Below the pieces are notes generated by a model that made no database searches, was not told the DNA's origin, and saw only the letters and a program-made list of their open reading frames with translations. A stretch of 64,000 nt of DNA from Alloascoidea africana (lineage: Eukaryota; Ascomycota; Alloascoideomycetes; Alloascoideales; Alloascoideaceae). Position 1 is the stretch's first letter. Each line of letters starts with the position of its first letter. A program made the position numbers and the translations under genes. Positions 1 through 9,606 of the stretch are shown here, in pieces. The stretch covers positions 868,001-932,000 of the forward strand of contig JAKTTT010000001.1 in assembly GCA_030581615.1 (NCBI GenBank), read 5' to 3'.

Positions 1-590
1 TCAAGCTGGGAATTAAGGTCCAGGCCCTTTGCGAGATATCTAGCATCCAACTCAGCAAGCTGTTTATCAAGAGTCTTCCGGTTTGACTTGGTATTGAAGT
101 ATTTGTCCAGGTAGTATATTGTCGGACTTGCAACACGCATGAACTTATCAAACGGCCGGTCCCGGACGATTCTCGAATGGACTTTGTAGGCACGTCTTAA
201 AATCTGTTGTTTCTCTTTCCAATAGCATTCCTCCAGGCTCAGTTTCTTATTACCGATGCTGCTGCTATATCCACTGCTACTGCTACTGACCCCATCGGTG
301 TTTTCAAGTGGACATGACTCGATTGTGTTTGTACTGTCGCTATCGTTGTTTCTGAAGTTATTTCTCTGCTGAGAAATGATAGGGAATGATGAGTGACGCC
401 TGGGTGCTCTGCTTGGATCAGGGTAGGCTTCTTCAATGTTGTCACTGAAAGGGTCTGTAGTTCGGTCCATCTTAAATTTCAATCCCACTTGCTTATCATG
501 GTTTTTATCTTTTCTATGGCCCCATCGGCTTTCTAATGAAATATCCGGAGAGCTTTCGTTCCTGGACTTGTCGAGTAACGAAAGTTTCAT
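1..590 (-). CDS. Hypothetical protein, 5' part only (runs off the left edge)
   Basis: An open frame runs from an ATG at 590 down to the window edge, giving 196 residues without a stop; the 3' part lies outside the window. The first ~120 residues are polar and Ser/Asn-rich with a serine run near residue 103, typical of a disordered region. From about residue 120 the composition changes to a charged, probably helical stretch (starting KLSLEECYWKEKQQ, then RPFDKFMRVASP and a LDKQLAELDAR segment), which looks like the start of a conserved domain. The frame stays open about 17 codons upstream of the ATG, back to a TAG at 642-644, so a longer start or a small 5' exon (an ATTAG acceptor-like site lies there) is possible. 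I do not recognise the family and assign no function. Confidence 0.6.
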   Translation of the reverse strand, partial: MKLSLLDKSRNESSPDISLESRWGHRKDKNHDKQVGLKFKMDRTTDPFSDNIEEAYPDPSRAPRRHSSFPIISQQRNNFRNNDSDSTNTIESCPLENTDGVSSSSSGYSSSIGNKKLSLEECYWKEKQQILRRAYKVHSRIVRDRPFDKFMRVASPTIYYLDKYFNTKSNRKTLDKQLAELDARYLAKGLDLNSQL

Positions 591-3209
591 TGTCGCATCT
601 AATCTGATACCTTTAAACCCAGTTGAATTTATGCCAGGTGGCTAATGGTCGCTTGCCAATTTACAGGTTGTAGAAGATGAGACGAAGAATGTAAATGATG
701 CAAACTTATTGAAAAGAAAGTGAAACAGCCCCCTTTCGTTTTCTGTATGTGATTGGATCGAGCTGATTGGCCTGAGGCAGTGTGTCTTAAGCGCGAAAAG
801 TATGTTTTGTACCGCCTGCAATATTGCTCACTCAGCATTTCATCCACTACTATCTGCTTGAGACTTGAGTCACTTTATTCAGCCCCCGGAAATGGGTAGG
901 CATAGGAGCATACAGTTCAAAAAGAACCATTTAGTCTAAATCCTACGTTCTAGTTGTAATGGATACTCGCTAGAAACCATGTCTTGCCCTAGCATGGTAG
1001 GGGTACCTCCACAAGACCTAGTTTGGTATGCTCGCCAAGTAGGTCTACACGCATCAGTCTTAACGGTCAAGCAGGCATGGATTGTTAGAATAGCCATCTT
1101 AGTTAATTCTCATTGTTTCTCGGACTACACCAGTAGCGGCTACATTTCATTTGCCAGAGCAAAAATAGTAGTACTTTTTGACCACGAATGAGTGTAAAAT
1201 TATATCATCATCATGGCTTTTCCATTAGTCTCCATCCAGTCTCCAACTTTAACAGATAAGATGCATTGCTGAACAGAGTGGTTGTGAAAGAAAAATTGCG
1301 TCATACTGAGATCAACATCTTTTCCTTCGTTATCAACCTTATTGATGTCTCAAGTCGAAGCAAGTATTCCTAGTTTCTTATTGTTTTTCCATGTCTATAG
1401 CATTTGAAAAAACCCCATGTGAGGCTGAATCTGTTCAAGAGACTTCTTGGGTTTCAATATTTAATAAAAACCAAGTCTTTTCTGTCAGACCCAAAGTGGG
1501 TATGAACAATAGAAGGAAAGCCTTTGATGCACCTTTCAGGTACGCACTTCCTGATTACTTGGCGAAAAAGCATGCGAGCCACATAAATCTTCAGTCTATT
1601 TGGTTGTGTGAATGAGGCCGGTTTCTAACAATTACTCTATTCATTAATGGACTCTATGATAAATGATATAGTTCAAGCATCAAGTTGATTGTAGTCCCAA
1701 GAAGAGTGTGGAGGCCCATAAAAAACTAGAAATGTCGGGTACTACCTGACTATTTTTTCATTTTCTCTATTAAATGAATATTTCATGCTCTTTTTCGTCC
1801 TCCTTGGTGTTTGAAGATATTAATGCCTTTTGCTCCAAGTCTAGCTGATTGGAGCAGTTGAAGAGCACTCTCCAATTAAGCTTGAAGCTCTAAGCATTTG
1901 TACCCAAGAAGAGGAGTAAAATAGGCGGTTAAATGAACATTGACAAGCTATTCTGGAAGTGGCTTATCCATTGCTCCAACACCACCACAAGTCTCCATGG
2001 ACTCATTAGGTAATCTTCAGTCACATGGTCACCCGTCCCCATAGTTAAGAGGCATCTATGAAAAATATGTTGAAAACACATAATAGTTAGTTAAGCAGTG
2101 GAATAAATATGTAGGAGGTCGGTCCCATAGTTCTTTTCACAGCTGCCCGCCAAATCCACATATTTGCTTCACAGCTCCCATAGTTAAGGAGCATCCACCA
2201 ACCTCCCCCCATAGTTAAGGAGTAACCAGAACTATTTTCAACGATACAGTGGTCACACAACATGGCTAAAGACCCGTAAAAATTCGTGTTAAAGAGAAAA
2301 AAGACGAAAAAACATGCTACTGAATTGTTTAAGAGCTTATTTTCAGTCAAGTCGTCCAAAACGAGTATACCTTTTACCTTGTACAATGGAGGCCTATTCT
2401 TGAAGCAACAAACAATCTCAGTTGAAGAATGAATACCTTTACAAAGGCGACATAGTTTATAGTCTCTTTCTTTTTCCTTTTCCGCCAAGAAATTGCAAAC
2501 CTGTTAGCTTGTATGTCTGACCTTAGAACAAGCCAATACCAGACTATGAGAGCGTTCAACGAAAAAAAAGAGGATACATAAATCGGCGTTTCCAAGCTCA
2601 TATCACTTTAAATCAGACATTTTAATGGTAACAGAGATATTTCCCCTATGATCCACCTTTGATATCTTTCAAGAATCTTACGAGAATCAGGAATGGTCTA
2701 CGGTGTGTTCATGGCGCCTCATCTAGATCGCTCGCCGTTGAACGAGCATTTCCCACAAACCATCAAACTCAACAATCCGTTAGCTGACCATGACTAAGGA
2801 CTAAACTCAAACTATTCAATCGAGCATCAATCATAAGATACTAAACCCGGTCGGTAGCATCAGAGTAGTAGATGATGTAGGCGGAAGCCGTTTATAGCTA
2901 GGGAATATAGACGACCATACAGCATCTCCAACAGATCCCCTTCAAGATAGAATCCACTTATTGACATCATTATCCTCTCTGTATACAAACACGAGGATCC
3001 TTGTTACAAATCATACACGACTACTTATTGTTACGCCAGTAAAATCTAATAGAACTCATTTTCGCCCTAAACTTATACAATAATATCTAAAGCAAAGATA
3101 TATATATCTAATACAAAACTACTGATCTTTCACTACTATCTTTCGACCCAATCAAAAGATTTATCAGCAAATGCTGACAAGGAAATTTTTTGCTCTGTAC
3201 AATAGGCGT
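591..3209. other. Gene-poor region, no supported gene
   Basis: About 2.6 kb of AT-rich sequence. Open frames here are at most 133 codons, lack recognisable domains and have no convincing splice partners. The only structure seen is a short interspersed repeat at 2038-2222, listed separately. The right end abuts the decayed tyrosine-recombinase fragment. Confidence 0.5.
2038..2222 (+). repeat. Interspersed CCCATAGTTAAGGAG repeat
   Basis: CCCATAGTTAAG occurs at 2038-2049 and, extended to CCCATAGTTAAGGAG, at 2177-2191 and 2208-2222; a shorter CCCATAGTT lies at 2124-2132. All copies are in the same orientation with irregular spacing (about 31 to 86 bp). Flanks share little more than C/T-rich bases before the motif. 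Function unknown. Confidence 0.6.
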
Positions 3210-4201
3210 CTATTCTTGAACAAGAATCCTCGGTAAACTTCTCATGCTTTCTGAAAAGTTTCTGGACAATGGAAACCATTTTTTTTTTTCAAAAGATCGA
3301 TAATGTGGTGGTATTTTTTTGATTTTGCCATTCTTAGTTAACCTCTCCATCTTTGATTTTGAAGCACGGAACTGGAGCAGAAAATCCTGAGAAGAGGTAC
3401 ATCGAGGAAAACTGATTTCATCATCTTGCTGGATATCTCTCTCTGCTCTTGTTGGATTGGCAATTCTATCCGAAAGGTTATGATCTAATTCAGCTGCATT
3501 ATGCTCCTTCTGAACCCGCTCAAAGGCTAAATACTCATTAGATTGAAATATTTGATGATCCGTTAACCATTCAGGTTTAATATGTCTAATATAAGTGAAA
3601 TGCTGAATAATTGTCCTTCGTAAATAATCCAGAAGTTTAACTACATTTGCAACAACTAATGAATCAAGTTGGCGATTGTTTGTTGAATATATATTCCCTC
3701 CTCTCCTTTGGCGCCTTTCTAACTCAAGTCCCTCGTTAACCAGGTTATCAACTGGCAAATCTATATACAGACGATCTGTTGTAGCTGGCTCTTCGAAAGC
3801 AAAATTATCCAAGTTGGAGTTATGAATATATCTACTGGCACCAGTTTCTTGGCCATCTACATAAGGCACCAACATAGAAGAAAGTTCATCTCGATTTTTA
3901 CTGTTGATTGCAAACTCAAAAGGATTTACAAAAGGAATTGCTAATGAATCCGGAACTTCTAGTTGACTTCTTCGTATAAAGTACCCTTCATGAAGATGAT
4001 GACCACTAGCAACATGAATTACTGTCAAGGGACTGTTAGTCAAATAGCTTTGACTTAATTCATCTGCAGACCAAAGACCAAGGAGCCGAACTGCATCGAC
4101 TGAAACACCATTATATATAAATTTCTAGCACCTGAACCGCGAGTGGCAAGGGTAATTTTCTTGGAGAGAATTTTATACTTGTGAACACTGCTCCTTATCA
4201 A
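3210..4201 (-). mobile_element. Crypton/Ndc10-type tyrosine recombinase remnant, copy A
   Basis: On the minus strand an ATG at 4043 opens 277 uninterrupted codons; recognisable coding sequence extends upstream to about 4201 in broken form. The upstream part carries the recombinase signature ATRGSGAR, then LLG-x-W and a SYL tyrosine. The open part begins with the conserved stretch around HLHEGYFIRRSQ and PFVNPFE that follows the catalytic tyrosine in fungal Crypton and Ndc10 (CBF3 domain 2) proteins, then a helical segment near LLDYLRRTIIQHF. This family makes tyrosine-recombinase DNA transposons, and Ndc10 is a domesticated relative. The His expected before the Arg (H-x-x-R) reads Leu, and the His of G-H-W also reads Leu, so this copy should be catalytically dead. 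I see no clear GCR1_C domain at the C-terminus. Family call from motifs only. Confidence 0.65.
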
Positions 4202-4535
4202 CAAAAAAGATTGTACTATTGGGATCTCGCCCAATAGACACGAGACATTGATAAGGAACAGCTTTCACAAACATAGAATCCTCTCGAAAAAAATTACCAA
4301 TGCCACTCGCGGCTCAGGTGCGAGAAATCTAGTTGATAATGGTGTTTCAGTCGATGCAGTTCGGCTCCTTGGTCATTGGTCTGCAGATGCATTGAGTCAA
4401 AGCTATTTGACTAACAGTCCCTTGACAGCAATTCATGTTGCTAGTGGTCATCATCTGCATGAAGGGTACTTTATACGAAGAAGTCAAATAGAAGTTCCGG
4501 ATTCATTAGCAATTCCTTTTGTAAATCCTTTTGAG
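3915..4535. repeat. Large inverted repeat: head-to-head recombinase fragments
   Basis: Left arm 3915-4201 and right arm 4248-4535 (287 and 288 bp) are reverse complements of each other with scattered mismatches. They cover the same part of the recombinase gene, from just upstream of the catalytic signature to the PFE codons. The 46-bp spacer holds a second, perfect 8-bp hairpin: CTATTGGG at 4216-4223 and CCCAATAG at 4230-4237 around a 6-nt loop. Homology stops sharply at the outer ends: copy A continues in coding sequence (FAINSK) while copy B switches to unrelated sequence (QWWTRR). Confidence 0.85.
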
Positions 4536-4676
4536 CAGTGGTGGACACGTCGAACTAGAAAAGGCTATCACGAATGTGGTCAGGCTAATGAGCACGAAAG
4601 GAATAGGGAGTCGAAAGCAGCTGCAGAGGAAGTTCTGAAGACCGTTCCTTGGTGCTCCCCACCTCCCTCAAATTGA
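4248..4676 (+). mobile_element. Crypton/Ndc10-type tyrosine recombinase remnant, copy B
   Basis: This plus-strand fragment is open for 142 codons. Residues ~17-95 carry the C-terminal half of the recombinase catalytic domain: ATRGSGARN, then a GVSVDAVRLLGHW block with the second catalytic His, then the tyrosine in QSYLTN, and the conserved GYFIRRSQIEVPDSL tail. The first His of H-x-x-R is Asn here (TNATR). The homology to copy A ends at PFE near 4535; the last ~45 codons are not recombinase-like and probably come from joined sequence. The fragment lacks the N-terminal half and the region that copy A retains after PFE, so it is a truncated DNA-transposon piece, not a working gene. Confidence 0.65.
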
Positions 4677-7397
4677 AGCCTCAATACCTCTCAAAACCCG
4701 CCGACCTTCTTCTTGAATATTGTGGTCTGCTTGCACTTAAAAAGAAAATAATTGCGTAGAATCAATAAAAAATCGAGAAATTGAAAGACAAAGGAGGATT
4801 TTTTTACGAGGATGCATATACAAGGAGAAGGGCGGGTAATTACGATATATGATATCTAGGGGTATTCTGCGATGGGTAACCAAATAAGCTGATTTTCTCC
4901 ATGCACCACGATGGACACATAGTAACCCCTGCACCCAAAAACCCTCTTGGTAGTGATTAATATATGATAGTTGAGAAGTTCTTTCTGACAATATTTCCAT
5001 TTAGTAAATGTCAAGACTCGCAGCTGTAATTAGAAAAAGCCTTAACTTTCTTCGTCAGTTTAGAGAGGATAACTTCTAGTTTTTGACTATTCCCAATTTT
5101 TTGATTCCACTACGCCAAGCTATCTCCTTTAATTCATGCCTATCTCCTACTTTTATGTTTTCTTAAAATCCTACTAGCTGAAAATGGAGGCTTTGGCCAA
5201 ACAAATTCCAAGAAGCTATAGTAGGCTTTCAAGTAATGAGACCAATAAACTAGTTATGGTCAGCTCTTCTCGTAATTTCATGGTGTCCGAAAAGTATCGT
5301 ACTTCACCAACAAAAGAGCCATCGTCTAAAACACATTATCATTCAATGTTAATTTGAGATAAACCTTTATAAATATGCCCTTCCATATTATTCTTATCAG
5401 AACCTCTAGAGATTTCCCCAAGTTCTATAAATATCTGGGTGTTATCTTCTAGATTTCGGCATGTACCACAAAGCGAAATAGCCGCTTTAATTCTTCTCAA
5501 CAAACCAAAAGATTAAGACATGCCCCAAGTGATTGGCCCATCGACTTCCGTTTAATCCATTAAATTTGGAGCATTTCTTTCTCTTTGCCGCATGCATGCG
5601 TTCTTGACCCTTCACCGCTTGCAAATGCTCTCAACATGTAAAAGGCTCTACTCATTCATAAAATGACAAATTTTGTAAGCGATCTGGTCAATGACAGTAG
5701 AAATAGGTTTTGGAAAGCTGCACTGCTGTTGAGCAACTCGGCATTCATTGCTGGGCTGCTGGGATAGAGCCATTGTGAGTATTTGTAGTGTCAAAGAGAG
5801 ACAATAATCAGCTTCTCGTGCGATCATTAGCATTCGATCATTGGCTTTTGCTCATCCGACAGTATGTTGCCGAAATGTGCCGTGTCCAGCCAAGACCAGT
5901 AGAACTATCAGCTCATCCATCTTCAGTAGACTAACTAAGAGCATAGGAGACTACACTCTGTATAGCAATTGTTAACGTTTCCAGACAAGAGCAGAAGATT
6001 GGGTATATACTCTACACCAGAGCCTGAGAAGAAAGCTTTATGCATCGAGGGCTTCATTTGACAGTCTTATAAAGACAGGTAATGTGGCCCAAGAGGTTGA
6101 AAATTAAAGGAAGAGGTTAGGTGAAGCGGTAGAAGTTTCGTCTATTGTTGATGGGCTACGTTAATAAAAGTTGCTTGTAGGGTCAAAGTTACCGGGGAAT
6201 TTTCATGACAAATCCGCTTACAAATAAAACAGTTGAAAGACCTGATTACATTTGTGTACACAACTGGTCATTGGAACACCTCTTTGAAAGTAGTTAGAAC
6301 AAATGTAAGGAATGAGATTCTAAACTCTTTTCTAATCTAAAATCGTATGAACAGTCCGTTTGACCCAACCGCTTTTGAATAGCAAGCAGGTTACATTTCT
6401 TTCTTCATATGCGGCTATTAAGCCTCAAAGAAATCCCGAATAAACGGTGCAGGTTCCAAACAATGTGTTCATCGAGGATAATCCGGTGGAGATAGAATGT
6501 GGTTTACCACATCAGGTAACAATTCATTTTTTAAAAATGAAAAAAAAAGGATATAAAACTATCTAAGAATACAGTCAATTTAAATTATACCTGAGGTTAC
6601 GATGACCATCATATATTCGGGCCATATTTGATCCGTCAAATTGGAAGTTGACCATCTCAAAGATCTTGCCGGATTAGTCAGTTTTGCCCAAATCTTGAAC
6701 ACAATGCAGAATTTAGGTTTTTTGAGATGTTTTAACCTAGAACCATTTCCGTGATCCTGTCTCTGACTTACCAAAGGGTATTTTGTTCAAATCAACAATT
6801 GCTTATAATGCTAATAGGAGATTCTGTTAATTGAACAAATAAAGCGGATTGATCAGAGGAAAACCATGAAGAGGTTGCGCATTTTTAGGTTCTGCTGGCT
6901 GTAGTTCAGAAATCTCAGCCGTTAAATGCCATTTGAAAAAAGAAAAAAAATGTTCCGAATTTCCATCGTAAGTTCAATTTTAGGCCAACTGTAAAGTCCA
7001 TCCCCTCAGATAAAATGACAAAGCGTAACGGGTTTCATGCACCATATCTAGACCCAAACCCATTCTTTCCTATTGTTGTTATTTATCAAACTCAGCTACT
7101 ATACGGCATCAGATATAAACCCCAAGATCATTGTCCTGAGCAATGGTGTGAGACACTTGTAAAACAGACCACTCCAGTACAAATTGAAAATGCTCTTTAC
7201 GATAAAGATCACAAAGAAGGTTTCGCATTTCACCATGGCGGCGTGACCGGGTAAACATCCCCATCTCCACCAAGCAGGTATTAAACCTCACTTTGTTCGC
7301 CATCGCCTCGAGAGATTAAAGAGGGAGAGTAGCAACAAAGGGCTCTACTGAAAATCCAATTGCTCCCAATCTCGAAAAACCATACAATTTGTTAGAA
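4677..7397. other. Gene-poor region before THI80
   Basis: About 2.7 kb with only short, unconvincing frames (up to 87 codons). A stretch at 6104-6162 resembles 60291-60343 at the other end of the window (see findings). The part just before THI80 presumably contains its promoter, but I see no motif I can name. An 80-codon frame at 7015-7254 was considered as a first THI80 exon and rejected. Confidence 0.45.
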
Positions 7398-8329
7398 ATG
7401 GGGGATGGATATGTCATTGAAAGGCAGGAAGAGTCAAATTTGGTCGTCCCAGAGGGAACTCTTGTAATTGATCCCGCTGCATCCTTTTTAGGGACGCTAG
7501 ATCCATCGGTCAACGTTTTGCACGCTTTAATAATTCTGAACCAGCCGATCGCTGACAAGGACCTGTTTACTCTGCTATGGGATTACAGTATGTGTTTTAA
7601 TTGATGTGCAAGGGGAAAAATAAAATAAAAAAATAAAATATCGGGATAGCTGGATTATTGCTCAGGGCTAACCAGTATTAATTACTTGTAGCATCGATCC
7701 GGATTTGTGCTGATGGTGGTGCTAACCAACTTTATGACATTTCAAAGTCAATGTCCGATCCAGAAAACTACTTGCCGTCCTATGTAGTTGGAGATTTTGA
7801 CTCGATTCGGCCTCAAGTAAGGGCTTACTACGATGCCCAAGGTGTAACGGTAATTCACAATCCAGATCAGTACTCAACCGATTTTATGAAAGCATGCACT
7901 ACTCTAGAGAACCACTTTGGATTGGAGGACGAGGACCAAAAGACACGATTAAACATATATGCTCTTGGTGGACTTGGTGGCCGGACCGACCAGTCTTTCC
8001 ACTCAATTCACAACCTTTTCCTTTGTTCTAAAAAGCCCTCACTCCACCTGTATCTGGTTACTGACAGCTCACTTACTTTTTTGCTAGATCCTGGAACACA
8101 CTATGTACACACCTCACGAAAGGTTTTTGGTGAGACGTGTGGGTTAATACCGATATCTGGGAGCACAATTGTAACAACCGAAGGATTAAAATGGGACGTT
8201 ATAAACTGGGAGACCAGTTTTGAAACAAGAGTCAGCACTTCTAACCACTTGAATGGAGACTATGTGAAGGTGACCACAGATAAAAAGCTGCTGTTTACTC
8301 TAGAGAGAAAGAAGTTGGCCATGCCGTAA
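7398..8329 (+). CDS. THI80: Thiamine pyrophosphokinase (Thi80)
   Basis: Two exons, 7398-7587 and 7692-8329, give 275 residues. Thi80 transfers pyrophosphate from ATP to thiamine to make the cofactor TPP in the cytosol. The intron (104 nt) starts GTATGT, has a GCTAAC branch site and ends TTGTAG; splicing joins phase 1 to give the family motif ICADGGANQLYD. Further signatures are VGDFDS, the STDFMKA helix, GGLGGRTDQSFHSIHNL and the C-terminal TEGLKWD and SSN-type region (here STSN). The start is the first ATG in the open frame; the frame stays open back to a TAA at 7317 without another ATG, and the N-terminus is similar in length to S. cerevisiae Thi80 (319 aa overall, with an internal insertion absent here). 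It converges on LSC1, with 269 bp between stops. Function confident, exact start less so. Confidence 0.92.
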
Positions 8330-8598
8330 TACAACAACAGGCTATTCTCTTTGAACAGGCTTTCCTTTCTATCAAGATTGTGTACATAATGAATTGACAT
8401 GTGGACCAGAGGAATGCATTTTTATTTTACAACTGCCTTTTTTCTTCTTTCTTTTTGTTTCGAAATACGCCAGGTATACAGAAAAACAGTAACTTCGTTT
8501 TGTTGTTTTATATAGGTTTCACTTTTGATCATTTCCGTTCTTGTTTTTTTTTTTTATTTCTCATTTCAACAGTATACTGTACAGTATAAGTTATCTAT

Positions 8599-9606
8599 CT
8601 ATTTAACCCATCCCAATTTCTCAAACTGGCCGTAGATGGCAGAGCCAAGTCTAGCAGGAGATCGCTCAACAATGACATTAGCGCTCTCGAGAGCAGCAAT
8701 CTTTGACTTGGCGTCACCCTTACCACCGGCAACGATGGCACCAGCGTGGCCCATTCTTCTTCCGGGGGGAGCAGAGACACCGGCAATGAAGGAAGCCACG
8801 GGCTTGGGGACCTTACGTGTCAGGTTGAACTCTTTCAAGAACTCAGCGGCGTCCTCCTCGGCGGTACCACCGATTTCTCCAATCATGATTATGCCCTCGG
8901 TGGCATCGTCCTTCAAAAAGTATGTCAGGGCGTCGATGAAGTTTGTACCTGGGAAGGGATCACCACCCATACCGATGACCAGGGTCTGGCCAAGGCCATT
9001 GGCGGTGGTTTGGGCAACGGCCTCGTAGGTCAAAGTACCGGATTTGGAGACAACACCTATTCTGCCCTTCTTGTGGATGCTGGAAGGCATGATGCCGATC
9101 TTGCACTGTTCAGGCGCAATAATACCAGGACAGTTGGGGCCGACCAATCGGGTCTTGGACTGGGACTTGAGGATGTCGACGACCCTCAGCATATCGTGCT
9201 GTGGAATGCCCTCGGTGATGGCAACGGCAAGGGGGATTTCGGCCTCAACGGCCTCCTCGATGGCCTTTGCAGCAGCAGAAGGAGGGACGAAGATTCCGGT
9301 GGCAGAGGCTCCGGTGGCCTTCACGGCCTCAGCAACGTTGGCAAAGATTGGGCGGTCGAGATGTTTCTTGCCGGCCTTTTTGGGGTTGATGCCTCCGACA
9401 ACGTTAGTGCCATACTCGATGGCCTGGGTTGCGTGGAAAGTTGCCTGCTTTCCCGTGAAGCCCTGGAAGATGACCTTGGTGTCCTTGGTTATTGCCAGGT
9501 TGCCAATGGTGTCGCTGTATCCGGCTCTTGCAGCAGAGGAGGAAAAGGCACGGGCAGAGGTGCGAAGGGCAGGGGCAGCTACGGATTTGGCAGATAACGA
9601 AAACAT
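8599..9606 (-). CDS. LSC1: Succinyl-CoA ligase alpha subunit, mitochondrial
   Basis: 335 residues, single exon. The alpha subunit pairs with the beta subunit (Lsc2) to convert succinyl-CoA, ADP/GDP and phosphate to succinate, CoA and ATP/GTP in the TCA cycle in the mitochondrial matrix. Residues 1-~28 form an Arg/Ser/Ala-rich presequence ending near [12 protein letters not shown]. The CoA-binding Rossmann fold starts at [16 protein letters not shown], followed by [10 protein letters not shown], the conserved NCPGII segment, and the catalytic phosphohistidine in [10 protein letters not shown] (His ~287). I chose the ATG at 9604-9606 because it gives a normal presequence; the frame extends a further 22 codons to another ATG at 9672, which would bury the presequence. 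Codons are much richer in G/C-ending forms than in neighbouring genes, as expected for a highly expressed yeast gene. Confidence 0.95.
   Translation of the reverse strand: MFSLSAKSVAAPALRTSARAFSSSAARAGYSDTIGNLAITKDTKVIFQGFTGKQATFHATQAIEYGTNVVGGINPKKAGKKHLDRPIFANVAEAVKATGASATGIFVPPSAAAKAIEEAVEAEIPLAVAITEGIPQHDMLRVVDILKSQSKTRLVGPNCPGIIAPEQCKIGIMPSSIHKKGRIGVVSKSGTLTYEAVAQTTANGLGQTLVIGMGGDPFPGTNFIDALTYFLKDDATEGIIMIGEIGGTAEEDAAEFLKEFNLTRKVPKPVASFIAGVSAPPGRRMGHAGAIVAGGKGDAKSKIAALESANVIVERSPARLGSAIYGQFEKLGWVK

Noticed and set aside
2087-2488. 133-residue minus-strand frame
   Set aside because: Cys/Trp/Phe-rich chance translation that includes the CCCATAGTT repeats; no family resemblance.
7015-7254. 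79-residue frame as a first exon of THI80
   Set aside because: The main exon already has a family-length N-terminus from its own ATG, and no good donor-branch-acceptor set joins the two in phase.
8746-9597. 283-residue plus-strand frame
   Set aside because: Antisense shadow of LSC1, whose strong GC-rich codon bias keeps other frames open. Its Gly/Asp-rich content mirrors the LSC1 codons.
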